Assembly: GCF_002270415.1 (NCBI RefSeq)
Contig: NZ_NNRI01000013.1
Location: 1 to 64,000 of the forward strand
Length of the DNA: 64,000 nt
Direction of reading: 5' to 3'
Source of the DNA: Mesorhizobium sophorae
GTDB lineage: Bacteria; Pseudomonadota; Alphaproteobacteria; Rhizobiales; Rhizobiaceae
Below, piece after piece: positions 35,401 through 43,192 of this stretch. Position numbers and translations under genes: made by a program. The notes under the pieces are model-generated. The model was not told the origin of the DNA, searched no databases, and was given only the letters and a program-made list of their open reading frames with translations. The first letter of the stretch is position 1. Each line of letters starts with the position of its first letter.

Positions 35401-36051
35401 CGGCGACAGATAGGCGTCGACCACGGCGGTGTCGCCCCGGCCGACCAGCTTGATCAGCGGCGACACCTCATGGCTGACGGAAACCTGGCCGAAGCCGAGC
35501 TTTCGGCAGACCTTTGCCACCGCCTTCTCGTGGTCGGGGTATTTCCAGGCATGCATGAAGACGATGGCCACGGCGTCAATGCCATCGGCTTTCGCCTGCT
35601 CGATCGCCGGCCGGCAAGCGGCGATGTCGAGCAGCCGTTCGATGCTGCCATCGGCGCGCACGCGCTCATCGATCTCGATGACGCGCTCATAGAGCTGTTC
35701 GGGAAGGATGATCTCCTTGGCGAAGATGTCCGGCCGCGCCTGATAGGCGATCTTCAGCGCGTCGCGAAACCCCTTGGTGATGAGCAGAAGCACCCGGTCG
35801 CCCTTGCGCTCCAGAAGGGCGTTGGTGGCGACGGTGGTGCCCATCTTGATGTCGCCGATCAGGCCCGGCGGGATTGCGCCGCCGGAGGACAGGCCGAGAA
35901 GGTCGCGAATGCCCTGGATAGCGGCATCGGCATAGGCTTCGGGATTTTCGGAGAGAAGCTTGCGCGGATGCAGCCCGCCTTGCGGGTCGCGGCCGATGAC
36001 GTCGGTGAAGGTGCCGCCGCGATCGATCCAGAAATCCCACGTCGCGGTCAT
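32428..36051 (-). CDS. oplA: ATP-dependent 5-oxoprolinase (fused hydantoinase A/B)
   Basis: A 1207-residue single-chain protein. The first 690 or so residues are the hydantoinase A/oxoprolinase ATPase half, with FWIDRGGTFTDVIGRDP at the start, KMGTTVATNALLERKGD and GFDMGGTSTDVAHYDG. The rest is the hydantoinase B half, with DFSCAVFDHNGALVANAPH, HADIGG and the closing PGGFGKA. The length matches 5-oxoprolinase, which uses ATP to open 5-oxo-L-proline to glutamate. GGGAG precedes the ATG. An N-methylhydantoinase role is the alternative, but those are usually split into two genes. Confidence 0.9.
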   Translation of the reverse strand: MTATWDFWIDRGGTFTDVIGRDPQGGLHPRKLLSENPEAYADAAIQGIRDLLGLSSGGAIPPGLIGDIKMGTTVATNALLERKGDRVLLLITKGFRDALKIAYQARPDIFAKEIILPEQLYERVIEIDERVRADGSIERLLDIAACRPAIEQAKADGIDAVAIVFMHAWKYPDHEKAVAKVCRKLGFGQVSVSHEVSPLIKLVGRGDTAVVDAYLSPILSRYVQKVAGELGAAPGQSPHLMFMMSSGGLTAADMFQGKDALLSGPAGGVVGMVETAKLAGFGKVIGFDMGGTSTDVAHYDGEYERAFDTEVAGVRIRAPMMRIHTVAAGGGSVLHYEAGRFRAGPDSAGANPGPAAYRRGGPLAVTDANVMLGKLQPDFFPKIFGPAQDQPLDVETVREKFTALAAEIGDGRTPEAVAEGFVTIAVENMANAIKKISVQRGYDVTEYLLNCFGGAGGQHACLVADALGMEAVLIHPFSGLLSAYGIGLSSVFASRQQALLKPLAEESRTEIGNLIAALRKAVFAEFAVQGIAEDMVAAKPVLHIRYDGTDTTLPVNFEEDSIFKAKRDFEIAHKAQFGFVYDNKPMIVETVGVEGTDTGGTGRDESDSALEDIAASPLEVRKIFSDGIWRDAGIIRREGLKPGHRIAGPALIIEPNQTIVVEPGWQAEITAKNHVLLRRVEEKQRQAALGTEADPVMLEVFNNLFMSIAEQMGVTLQNTAYSVNIKERLDFSCAVFDHNGALVANAPHMPVHLGSMDRSVETIIRLNSGDIHPGDVFALNAPYNGGTHLPDITVVTPVFDDAQQKILFWAASRGHHADIGGTAPGSMTPLATTVDEEGVLFDNFRIVDRGRFREKELETLLTDHRWPARNPHQNIADLKAQIAANEKGVAELRKMVAHFGLDVVEAYMSHVQDNAAESVRRVLERLPDASDYEYPTDTGQLIKVKITVDRQRREATVDFTGTSPVMKNNFNAPEPVARAAVLYAFRVMVEDMIPMNAGCLRPINIIIPDGCMLKPAYPAAVVAGNVETSQHVTNALFGAMGAMANAQGTMNNLTFGNKQYQYYETICSGSPAGQMNSGRGFAGTSGVHTHMTNSRLTDPEVLELRFPVLLEDFHIREGSGGKGRWSAGDGTKRTIRFLEKMECAILSSHRNRPPQGLDGGGDGEVGSTKVRRKDGAIDLLKACDQTVLQAGDAVILTTPTPGGFGKA

Positions 36052-36202
36052 GGCAGCTCCCGGCAGTTTCAGTTCGATTTGTTCAACACATCCTGTTAGT
36101 TCGCCGTTGTCTGACGGGCAATCGCAAACGGGCCAGATGATATTACATACGGAAACGCAACGTTACGAAACTCATGGCCATCTGATGCATTTCCCCTTCG
36201 AC

Positions 36203-36222
36203 CGTTCACCGCAACGTGAACG
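36203..36222. promoter_or_regulatory. Inverted repeat upstream of the small lipoprotein gene
   Basis: CGTTCAC-cgcaac-GTGAACG is a perfect 7-bp inverted repeat that ends 20 bp before the ATG at 36243. It may be a regulator site or a leader hairpin. Confidence 0.35.
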
Positions 36223-36242
36223 TGTAGTGAAGGAGAGATGTT

Positions 36243-36488
36243 ATGAAAAAGCTCATTCTTGCGTCCGTTTCCGCTTTGGCGTTGCTCGGCGTTGCTGCCT
36301 GCAGCGACAGCGGCACGGACAACACCACCACCCAGAGCACCAATCCGCCAGCTGCCGAGCAGCCGATGAAGCCGGCGACGCCGGAAGCCACGCCGCCGGC
36401 GACCGATAACTCGACCACGAAGAGCATCACACCCGAGAAGCCTGCCGAGCCGGCTCCGGCAACACCAGCTCCTGCGCCCGCGCAGTAG
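36243..36488 (+). CDS. Small proline/alanine/threonine-rich lipoprotein
   Basis: An 81-residue protein with a lipoprotein signal peptide (lipobox LGVAAC, Cys20). The mature part is low-complexity (repeated PAT, PEKPAEPAPATPAPAPA) and likely extended, perhaps reaching from the inner membrane into the wall. There is no recognisable domain. AAGGAGAG lies at proper distance before the ATG, and a terminator follows. Confidence 0.82.
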   Translation: MKKLILASVSALALLGVAACSDSGTDNTTTQSTNPPAAEQPMKPATPEATPPATDNSTTKSITPEKPAEPAPATPAPAPAQ

Positions 36489-36520
36489 TCAACAAAGCAG
36501 TACTCGTGTGATGATTGAGG

Positions 36521-36547
36521 AAGGCCGGCTTGTGCGCCGGCCTTTCT
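36521..36547 (+). terminator. Rho-independent terminator
   Basis: The stem AAGGCCGGC / GCCGGCCTT with a short loop, followed by TCTC, lies 33 bp after the small lipoprotein stop. Confidence 0.75.
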
Positions 36548-36664
36548 CATATTGTCCGCGCCCCGTGGCTACATCCCCCTTCGGCGCCACAGCGACCGGT
36601 TGCGCCAAGGCTGCGGCACTGTCCCGGCTTGATAGCAAGGGGCCGTGGCCCTAAGAAGCAGGCC

Positions 36665-37384
36665 ATGTCGATTTGGGATCGCCTTGGCGAGTTCATCACG
36701 CGCGTTTCATCCTCAACCTCGTCCGGCGTCGCCGACGTCGTGGAGGCCGTGCGCACGATTTTCTCCGGCGACGCTGATCTGCGCCGGCGTGTCGCTTTCT
36801 CGGTGGCGATGATCGCGCTGTCGGCCAAGATGGCCAAGGCCGATGGCATCGTGACCCAGGACGAGGTGCGGGCGTTCCAGGAAATATTCGAGGTACCGCC
36901 GAAGGAGACGCGCAATGTGGCGCGGCTCTTCGATCTCGCCCAGCGCGACGTTGCCGGTTTCGAAACCTATGCCGAGCGGATGGCGCAACTGTGCGGCTCG
37001 GGTCATTCCAACTGCGTGATGCTGGAAGACATACTCGACGGTCTGTTCCACATCGCCAAGGCCGATGGGCTGGTGCATGAGCGCGAAGGCCACTTCCTGC
37101 ATCGTATCGCCGAGATTTTCCGCATCGACGAGGCCCATTACGAGAGCATCATGGCGCGGCACGTCAATCTCGGAGCAGGTGATCCCTATGTCGTGCTCGG
37201 CATCGAACGCGGCAAGCCGTTCGAAGAAGTCAGGAAGCGTTATCGCAAGCTGGTCTCCGACAATCATCCGGACCGGCTGATCGCGCGCGGCCTGCCGCAG
37301 GAGTTCATCAAGATCGCAACGACCAGGGTGGCGGCGATCAACGCCGCCTATGAGATGATCGAGCGGGGCCTGCGGCACGCATGA
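36665..37384 (+). CDS. TerB-DnaJ domain co-chaperone-like protein (DjlA-like)
   Basis: A 239-residue protein. Residues 40-160 form a helical TerB-like domain (RRRVAFSVAMIALSAKMAKAD, then IAKADGLVHEREGHFLHRI), and residues 172-236 form a C-terminal J-domain with the HPD motif in SDNHPDRLIA. It is like DjlA, but no N-terminal transmembrane helix is evident, so it is probably cytosolic or peripheral. J-domains stimulate DnaK. The ATG at 36665 was chosen because the protein begins there in homologous form. It overlaps the following amidase gene by 4 bases. Confidence 0.88.
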   Translation: MSIWDRLGEFITRVSSSTSSGVADVVEAVRTIFSGDADLRRRVAFSVAMIALSAKMAKADGIVTQDEVRAFQEIFEVPPKETRNVARLFDLAQRDVAGFETYAERMAQLCGSGHSNCVMLEDILDGLFHIAKADGLVHEREGHFLHRIAEIFRIDEAHYESIMARHVNLGAGDPYVVLGIERGKPFEEVRKRYRKLVSDNHPDRLIARGLPQEFIKIATTRVAAINAAYEMIERGLRHA

Positions 37385-38136
37385 GCGGCTTCCTGCCCGA
37401 CGAGCCCAGCGCCGAGGTCAGGGTATCGCCGAATTTCGGTCCGCGGCGCGACACGCTTAGGCCCGACATGATCGTGCTGCATTACACTGGAATGGCGACC
37501 GGTGCCGGCGCCGAAGCATGGCTGTGCGATCCGGCCAGCGAGGTCTCGTCGCACTATCTCGTGCATGAGAGTGGCCACATCGTGCAGATGGTCAGGGAAA
37601 GCGATCGCGCCTGGCACGCCGGCCAGAGCTCGTGGTTCGGACGCGCCGACATCAATTCCTGCTCGATAGGCATCGAGATCGTCAATCCGGGACATTCGCT
37701 GGGCTATCCCGGTTTTCCCAGGCGACAGATCGATGCGGTGATCGGCCTGTGCGCCGGGATCGCAGGTCGGCACTCGATTGCCGCCGAGCGAGTGCTGGCG
37801 CATTCCGACGTGGCGCCGGGGCGCAAGATCGATCCGGGCGAGAAGTTCCCATGGCGGGCGCTGTTTGCGGCCGGCGTCGGCCATCTCGTGGCGGCCGCAC
37901 CCGTCAGGCGAGGGGCCGTGCTCAAGACCGGAGACACCGGCGCCGATGTCGAGGCGTTGCAGTCGATGCTGGCGCTCTATGGCTATGGCGTCGAGATATC
38001 AGGCATTTTCGACCGGCAGACGGAGATTGTCGTCGAAGCGTTTCAGCGACATTTCCGGCCGCGCAAAGTGGATGGTGTTGCTGATGGCTCGACACAGCGG
38101 ACGCTAGAAAGGCTGCTTGCTTCCGTAAGGTCTTGA
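37381..38136 (+). CDS. N-acetylmuramoyl-L-alanine amidase (AmiD-like, Amidase_2) with peptidoglycan-binding domain
   Basis: A 251-residue protein. The Amidase_2 domain has likely zinc ligands His34 (VLHYTG), His141 (LAHSDVAPG) and Asp151 (RKIDPG), plus the catalytic-region Glu99 in IGIEIVN. A C-terminal PG-binding module (about 180-248) contains GDTGADVEALQSMLALYGY. It cleaves the MurNAc-L-Ala bond, usually of anhydro-muropeptides. There is no obvious signal peptide, so a cytoplasmic recycling (AmpD-like) role is as likely as a periplasmic one. The start overlaps the TerB-DnaJ gene by 4 bases. Confidence 0.9.
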   Translation: MSGFLPDEPSAEVRVSPNFGPRRDTLRPDMIVLHYTGMATGAGAEAWLCDPASEVSSHYLVHESGHIVQMVRESDRAWHAGQSSWFGRADINSCSIGIEIVNPGHSLGYPGFPRRQIDAVIGLCAGIAGRHSIAAERVLAHSDVAPGRKIDPGEKFPWRALFAAGVGHLVAAAPVRRGAVLKTGDTGADVEALQSMLALYGYGVEISGIFDRQTEIVVEAFQRHFRPRKVDGVADGSTQRTLERLLASVRS

Positions 38137-38346
38137 TCTCGGGGGAAGCTGTTCCCAAGGTACTCATTCCAGTCCTTAAGTTACAAGCTGTCACTCAAAG
38201 TGACTTGCCTGGCCTTGTTTGGCACCAATTCGAGCTTCAAACGGCTGGCGTGCAAGTTGTCGGACCCCCAGCCCCCCGGATGTTCCGATATTGATTAAGC
38301 GTTGCTGCGTGAACACCTTCACGCGGTTCAGACAGAACAGGATCAC

Positions 38347-39027
38347 ATGCAGAAATTGACCGTTTTAACGGCAGCTGTTGCTGCCGGCGTAATGACTTTT
38401 GCCTTCGGTGCCGCGAATGCCAGCCCTCGGGCTGATCAAGGGCTCGTCGCGGTATCCGCAAAACCCAGCAAGGCAGGCCAAGACGCCAAGGCCACGAAGC
38501 GGTCTCCCGTGAAAATGGAAAAGGCAAGTTTTGCCAAGCCGAAGAAATCCGCCAAGAGGCAGACGAAGCGCGGCCGCAAGACCTTGGACATGGCGACAAC
38601 GGCGTCGATCGGCCTCACGAACGCGGCTGCGTCGACGGCAGCAGTGGCCGGCGGCGGTCAGTATTCGGCGATCGTCGCGCGCTATGCCGCGAGCTACGGC
38701 GTACCGGTTTCGCTCGCTCACGCAGTCATCAGCATCGAGAGCAACTACCGGCCGAACATGGTCGGCAGCGCCGGCGAGATCGGCCTGATGCAGATCAAGC
38801 CGGCGACGGCGCGGATGATGGGCTACAACGGTTCGGCAAAGGGCCTCTTCGACCCCGACACCAACATCAAATACGGCATGAAGTACCTCGCCATGGCGCA
38901 GGACCTCGGCGGCGGCACCACCTGCGGCACGATCCTGAAATATAACGCCGGCCACGCCGCGACGCGGATGAACCCGGTGTCGGCCGCCTATTGCAGCAAG
39001 GTCAAGGTGCAGATGGCGGCGCTTTAG
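38347..39027 (+). CDS. Secreted SLT-domain lytic transglycosylase
   Basis: A 226-residue protein with a signal peptide (residues 1-26), a basic lysine-rich linker (about 35-80: KRSPVKMEKASFAKPKK) and a C-terminal SLT domain. The domain has the catalytic Glu in ISIESNYRPN, GLMQIKPATARMMGY and the late LKYNAGH. It is a soluble periplasmic glycan-cleaving enzyme. The ATG at 38347 has AGGA upstream. A strong terminator follows. Confidence 0.92.
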   Translation: MQKLTVLTAAVAAGVMTFAFGAANASPRADQGLVAVSAKPSKAGQDAKATKRSPVKMEKASFAKPKKSAKRQTKRGRKTLDMATTASIGLTNAAASTAAVAGGGQYSAIVARYAASYGVPVSLAHAVISIESNYRPNMVGSAGEIGLMQIKPATARMMGYNGSAKGLFDPDTNIKYGMKYLAMAQDLGGGTTCGTILKYNAGHAATRMNPVSAAYCSKVKVQMAAL

Positions 39028-39043
39028 CCGACTGGTTGTGTGG

Positions 39044-39069
39044 AGCCGGCCGGAGCGGCCGGCTTTTTC
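39044..39069 (+). terminator. Rho-independent terminator after the SLT gene
   Basis: AGCCGGCCG-gag-CGGCCGGCT followed by TTTTT forms a strong hairpin with a T-run. It lies directly before the rnpB promoter. Confidence 0.9.
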
Positions 39070-39071
39070 GT

Positions 39072-39101
39072 TTGCGTTTTCGAGCGTGAACCCCTTTATA
39101 C
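39072..39101 (+). promoter_or_regulatory. Probable rnpB promoter
   Basis: TTGCGT (39072-39077) and TTATAC (39096-39101) are spaced 18 bp apart and lie just before the RNase P RNA. They are acceptable sigma-70 -35/-10 elements for a stable RNA. Confidence 0.5.
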
Positions 39102-39106
39102 GCCTT

Positions 39107-39504
39107 GCCAGCTGGCCGGGCGGCCGCACCCGCAACAGCCGAAAGGCCGCGGGTGAGGAAAGTCCGGGCTCCATGGAGACACGGTGCCGGTTAATGGCCG
39201 GCGGGGGCGACCCCAGGGAAAGTGCCACAGAAAGCAAACCGCCACGATCTAATCGTGGCAAGGGTGAAAGGGTGGGGTAAGAGCCCACCGCGCGACTGGC
39301 AACAGGAGCGGCACGGTAAACCCCACCGGGAGCAAGACCGAATAGGGGCGGTGCGAGGGGAAACCCTCGAGGGCTGTTTCCGGCTCACCGTCCGGGTAGG
39401 TTGCGTGAGGCGTATGGCAACATGCGCCCAAGATGAATGGCCGCCACGTTCTCGCCTCGCAAGGGGCGAGGGCCATACAGAACCCGGCTTACAGGCCAGC
39501 TGGC
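39107..39504 (+). ncRNA. rnpB: RNase P RNA (class A)
   Basis: The ends pair (GCCAGCTGGCC at 39107-39117 with GGCCAGCTGGC at 39494-39504), closing the P1 helix. The conserved core elements are present: GAGGAAAGTCCGGGCTCC (39156-39173 region), ACAGAAA, and GTAAACCCCAC...GAGCAAGACCGAATAGG. Near the end comes the 5'-GCGTGAGGC block followed by CAAGATGAATGG and ACAGAACCCGGCTTACAG. This is the catalytic RNA that trims the 5' leader of pre-tRNAs. The ends are set by the helix and could be off by a few bases. Confidence 0.95.
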
Positions 39505-39646
39505 AATTCTCTCCACGACATCGAAAAGAAGTCTTTGAGATCAGCAGGTTGCGCCCTCGGGCGCGCCTGCCGATTCAAGCTATTCAGCTACTTATCGTCG
39601 AAGCGGGAGCTACCGGTTGCTTGAAGTTGGTGCGATTAAATCGTAA

Positions 39647-39889
39647 CTGGCGCAGGCGGTGGATGACGTGGTCGCAGCCGGCGAATACGCATCGGCGAGC
39701 GAGGTGATCCGAGATGCGCTCCGGCAATGGAAGGACCGGCGCGATCTGCATGGCTACACGGTCGAGGAGTTGCGCAAGCTCGTGCAGGAGGGGATCGACA
39801 GCGGGCCGGCACTGGAAGGGCCGCCACTCATGGAACGATTGCGCGCCAAATATCTGAAACTGGCAGAGACCAAGGGCTTTCAGGAGTGA
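39647..39889 (+). pseudogene. ParD/RHH-type antitoxin, 5'-truncated
   Basis: The frame reads LAQAVDDVVAAGEYASASEV and on to ALRQWKDRR, the helix part of a ribbon-helix-helix antitoxin. However, a TAA (39644-39646) stands directly before it, and the usual first strand is missing. The first possible start inside is a GTG at 39659 with no clear ribosome-binding site. Without the beta-strand the protein could not bind DNA in the normal way. The stop overlaps the toxin start (GTG at 39886). Confidence 0.7.
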
Positions 39890-40180
39890 AATACCGCTTG
39901 CTACCCCAAGCAGTGGTCGACCTCGAAAATATCGGTGACTACATTGCCGGCCACGATCCATCGGCAGCTGTCCGCCTCGTGGATGCGTTGCAAAGACGGT
40001 GGGATTTGCTGACTTTGCATCCCTTCTCAGGCGCGCCACGCGACGATATCGCCCCGGCCATCCGGTCATCTGGTCGTTGGCGATTACCTCACTCTGTACC
40101 GGGTCGGCGACGACGCGATCGAAATCATCCGCGCGCTGCACGGCAAACGCAAGATCGAAGCCGACGACCTCGGTTCATGA
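39886..40180 (+). pseudogene. RelE/ParE-type toxin, frameshifted
   Basis: The frame starts at a GTG overlapping the antitoxin stop and reads KYRLLPQAVVDLENIGDYIA to DIAPAIR. At about 40062-40066 one extra base (probably a G in atccGgtcat) shifts it. The conserved end HLVVGDYLTLYRVGDD then IIRALHGKRK continues in the next frame to TGA at 40178-40180. The uncorrected frame runs on into unrelated residues. With its antitoxin also broken, the pair is a remnant. Confidence 0.78.
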
Positions 40181-40192
40181 TCGACGCCCCGG

Positions 40193-41308
40193 TCAGCCGC
40201 TGATCTTGTCCAGCGACGCCTCGACCGCCTTCCAGAGCTCTTCCACCGGCTCACAACCGACCGAGAGGCGAACGAAACCGGCGGCAACCGCATCGCCTCT
40301 CTTAGATCGGCGTTCGGCGGAGCTATGGACGCCGCCAAAGGATGTTGCGGCCTGCATCAGATCGCAGTTGTTGATGAAATCCTCGGCCTTGTCTTCAGAG
40401 GCAAGCTCGAAAGAGATGAGAAAGCCGAAGCGCTCCATCTGGGCTCGGGCAAGGTTGTGCGACGGGTCGCTCTCCAGTCCGGGAAAACGCAGGCCGCTGA
40501 TTGCCGGGTGGCCCTTCAGCCGCCGTGCGATCACTTCCGCCGAAGAGCACATGCGGTCGAAGCGCACATCCAGCGTTTCGAGGCCGCGATGCACCAGCCA
40601 TGCCTCGAACGGTCCGGGAATGCTGCCGGAGATTTCTCGCCAGCCGGTCACGGCGGCGATGATATCGGCATTGCGGCTGGCGACATGGCCGAACAGAACG
40701 TCGGAATGGCCATTGGGCGCCTTGGTGTCGGCGGCAACGACTATATCAGCGCCATGGTCGAGCGGGCGCTGTCCGAAGGGCGTCATTGTCGTGTTGTCGA
40801 CGGCAAGGAGCGCACCGGCCATTTGAGCGGCTTTTGCAACGGCCGCGATATCGCAGATATCCAGTCCCGGGTTGGCTGGGGTTTCGACGAAGGCAAGGCG
40901 GTAACCTTCGAAGCCACCGTCGAGGAAGGTCGATGTCGGCCTCATATCGTACGTGACGCCAAACGGCTTCAGGAAGCGGTCGGCCAGGGCCCTTGTCGTG
41001 TGGTAGCCGTCCGCAGGCAGCAGGATACGGTCGCCGGCCTTAAGCAGGCCGAAAAACACCGAACAGATTGCAGCCATCCCGGACGGAAAGGCGACGCAGG
41101 GTGCACCTTCCAGATGCGCCAGCATATGCTCGACCGCGTCCCAGGTCGGGTTGCTGAAGCGACCGTACTGATCGAAACCGGTGGCGTCGCCGGGCGTGTG
41201 ATAGATCGCGGCCATGGTCAGCGGCAGGGGGATCGGATCGCCCTTGGCGAGCCCACTGTCGCGCAGGTGGGGAAGTGCCGCAGCGCGTGCGTTCGCTGTT
41301 TCAGACAT
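40193..41308 (-). CDS. Cys/Met metabolism PLP-dependent enzyme (cystathionine gamma-lyase/synthase family)
   Basis: A 371-residue fold-type I enzyme. The PLP lysine is in AADTKAPNGHSDVLFG, and GRFSNPTWDAVE and PSGMAAICSVFFGLL are the other family marks. It differs from the first such gene in this window (912-2195) in length and active-site context (DTKAP instead of LTKYV), so the two are not recent duplicates. Trans-sulfuration or gamma-elimination is expected; the direction is unknown. It is divergent from the dcw cluster across 408 bp. Confidence 0.85.
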   Translation of the reverse strand: MSETANARAAALPHLRDSGLAKGDPIPLPLTMAAIYHTPGDATGFDQYGRFSNPTWDAVEHMLAHLEGAPCVAFPSGMAAICSVFFGLLKAGDRILLPADGYHTTRALADRFLKPFGVTYDMRPTSTFLDGGFEGYRLAFVETPANPGLDICDIAAVAKAAQMAGALLAVDNTTMTPFGQRPLDHGADIVVAADTKAPNGHSDVLFGHVASRNADIIAAVTGWREISGSIPGPFEAWLVHRGLETLDVRFDRMCSSAEVIARRLKGHPAISGLRFPGLESDPSHNLARAQMERFGFLISFELASEDKAEDFINNCDLMQAATSFGGVHSSAERRSKRGDAVAAGFVRLSVGCEPVEELWKAVEASLDKISG

Positions 41309-41716
41309 CGATTCTCAGAACCCTCTGGTGACCACTGGATGCGGCGAGACGCTATGCCGGGCGGTGGCTCGCGGCAAGGCGCGTCCGGTTGGGCCAGGCG
41401 GGTCTAAACGCTTCGTTAGGCTTAATGGACCATAAAGACGAGACGTGCCGTCAAGGCTGCTCTCATTGGTCGCGGCGCGCGTGTTTGTGAAGCCATTCCC
41501 GTTGACGCCCATAGTGCCCCATGATATCCCATTTCGATACTCAAGCCTTCGTTCCGCGTCACGGTAAAGCGTACGCCAATCGGGCAGCCGCGGCGGCTGC
41601 GCGTTTGCCGGTTTTTGCCCTTATGGACGAGGCTGACACGGGGCAGGGAGCGCGTTGCGGCGGCGCGTGCGGCAAGATGGAGAGGGGTGCGGCGGCGCAA
41701 GCGGCTGTGACGTTCA
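41309..41716. other. Intergenic region upstream of the dcw cluster
   Basis: 408 bp without a supported gene. It must hold the promoters of mraZ and of the divergent PLP enzyme. The only clear structure is the set of TGGGN repeats at 41507-41531. Confidence 0.7.
41507..41531 (-). promoter_or_regulatory. MraZ-type operator: three TGGGN repeats with 5-bp spacers
   Basis: Read on the minus strand: TGGGA-tatca-TGGGG-cacta-TGGGC, exactly the N5-spaced triple TGGGN to which E. coli MraZ is known to bind. A fourth, imperfect unit (CGGGA, 41497-41501) continues the 10-bp phase. The set is 186 bp before the mraZ ATG. Confidence 0.7.
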
Positions 41717-42175
41717 ATGGACCGGTTTCTGTCAAACACGGTGAGCAGGATCGATGCGAAGGGGCGGGTTTCCGTTCCGGCGCATTTCCGTGCCGTCGTG
41801 CAGAAGCGCGGCTACTCGGAACTCTATGGGTTGCGCTGTCTCGACCAGCCGGCGATGGATGTCGGGGGGCTCGACCTGCTCGACCGCTACGAGGAGCGCA
41901 TCGCACTCGAAGATCCCTTCCTGCAGACGGCGGACGACATGTCGTTCTTCTGCCATGGCGATGGCGCCTTCCTGAAGCTCGACCAGGACGGCCGCATCAC
42001 GATGAGCGATTTCATTCGCGAGCATACCGGCATTTCGGCGGAGGTGGCCTTTGTCGGGCGCGGCAATTTCTTTCAGATCTGGGAGCCGGGACGGCTAGCT
42101 GCCTATGGGGCGCAGGCGCGTGCCCGGCTTTTGCAGCTTCGGCAGGGGACGAAGCCTGGGGAGCGACCGGAATGA
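41717..42175 (+). CDS. mraZ: Transcriptional regulator MraZ
   Basis: A 152-residue protein with two SpoVT/AbrB-like swapped-hairpin units. The first is MDRFLSNTVSRIDAKGRVSVP and the second centres on LDQDGRITMSDFIREHTGI. MraZ forms ring-shaped oligomers that bind repeated TGGGN boxes upstream of its own operon and usually repress dcw transcription. No strong ribosome-binding site precedes the ATG. It overlaps rsmH by 4 bases. Matching repeats are present upstream. Confidence 0.95.
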   Translation: MDRFLSNTVSRIDAKGRVSVPAHFRAVVQKRGYSELYGLRCLDQPAMDVGGLDLLDRYEERIALEDPFLQTADDMSFFCHGDGAFLKLDQDGRITMSDFIREHTGISAEVAFVGRGNFFQIWEPGRLAAYGAQARARLLQLRQGTKPGERPE

Positions 42176-43188
42176 CGGTGGGCCACGGCGATGACCTTCA
42201 CGCCGTTGGCGGATCGGCCCGCCACATTCCGGTCCTCCTTGGCGAAGTGCTCGAAGCGCTGGCGCCAGCGGAGGGCGACATCATCATCGACGGCACGTTC
42301 GGCGCCGGCGGCTACACCAAGGCCATTCTGGCGACGGGCGCTTCCGTCGTGGCGATCGACCGCGATCCGGATGCCATCGCCGCCGGGCGCGATCTCGAGG
42401 CGCAATCCGGCGGCCGATTGAGGTTGGTGCAGGCGCCATTCTCGACGCTGGACGAGCACGTCGAGAGCGCTGACGGCGTCGTGCTCGACATCGGCGTGTC
42501 GTCGATGCAGCTCGACCAGGCCGAACGCGGGTTCTCGTTCCGCGCCGACGGACCGCTCGACATGCGCATGGCGCAAGCGGGCCTGAGCGCCGCCGATGTC
42601 GTCAATTCCTTCAAGCCGGGCGATCTCGCCCGCATCTTCGGCTTCCTCGGCGAGGAGCGTCACGCTGGCCGTATTGCCCGCATGATCGAGGCTCGCCGCG
42701 AAAAGCGGCCGTTCGAGCGCACGCTGGAACTGGCTGACGCCATCGAGACACATGTCGGCCGCGGACCAAAGGACAAGATCCATCCGGCCACGCGCGTCTT
42801 CCAGGCGTTGCGCATCTTCGTCAATGACGAGCTTGGCGAACTGGCGAAGGCCTTGTTGGCCGCCGAACGCGCGCTGAAGCCGGGCGGGCGGCTCGCCGTG
42901 GTAACGTTCCATTCGCTGGAAGACCGCATCGTCAAGCGCTTCATCGCCGATCGCGCCGACGCCGTGACAGGCTCACGCCATATGCCCGAGGCACAGGCGC
43001 GCACCGCGACCTTCCGCAAGTCAGGCGGCGGCGTGACTGCCGGCGATGCCGAGGTCGCGGCCAACCCGCGCGCCCGTTCGGCCAGGCTGCGCGCGGCCAT
43101 CCGCACCGAGGCACCCGCCCGCAACAGCGACTTTTCGATCTTCGGCCTTCCAAAACTTCCCGGCATCGACCGGCCGGGGGAGAGGTAA
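42172..43188 (+). CDS. rsmH: 16S rRNA (cytosine(1402)-N4)-methyltransferase
   Basis: A 338-residue MraW/RsmH methyltransferase. Marks are HIPVLLGEVLEAL, the SAM loop DGTFGAGGYTKAIL, DIGVSSMQLD, RGFSFRADGPLDMRM and VVTFHSLEDRIVKRF near the end. It N4-methylates C1402 in the ribosomal P site. The ATG at 42172 overlaps the mraZ stop; a longer open frame upstream is the mraZ region in another frame and is not used. Confidence 0.96.
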   Translation: MTVGHGDDLHAVGGSARHIPVLLGEVLEALAPAEGDIIIDGTFGAGGYTKAILATGASVVAIDRDPDAIAAGRDLEAQSGGRLRLVQAPFSTLDEHVESADGVVLDIGVSSMQLDQAERGFSFRADGPLDMRMAQAGLSAADVVNSFKPGDLARIFGFLGEERHAGRIARMIEARREKRPFERTLELADAIETHVGRGPKDKIHPATRVFQALRIFVNDELGELAKALLAAERALKPGGRLAVVTFHSLEDRIVKRFIADRADAVTGSRHMPEAQARTATFRKSGGGVTAGDAEVAANPRARSARLRAAIRTEAPARNSDFSIFGLPKLPGIDRPGER

Positions 43189-43192
43189 GCAC

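Noticed and set aside
38307..38324. GCGTGAA-cacc-TTCACGC inverted repeat before the SLT gene
   Set aside because: It is perfect but short, and no neighbouring regulator or second site supports a function.
39222..39707. Open frame of 161 codons across rnpB
   Set aside because: The sequence is RNase P RNA with all core elements. The frame crosses its end and the spacer.
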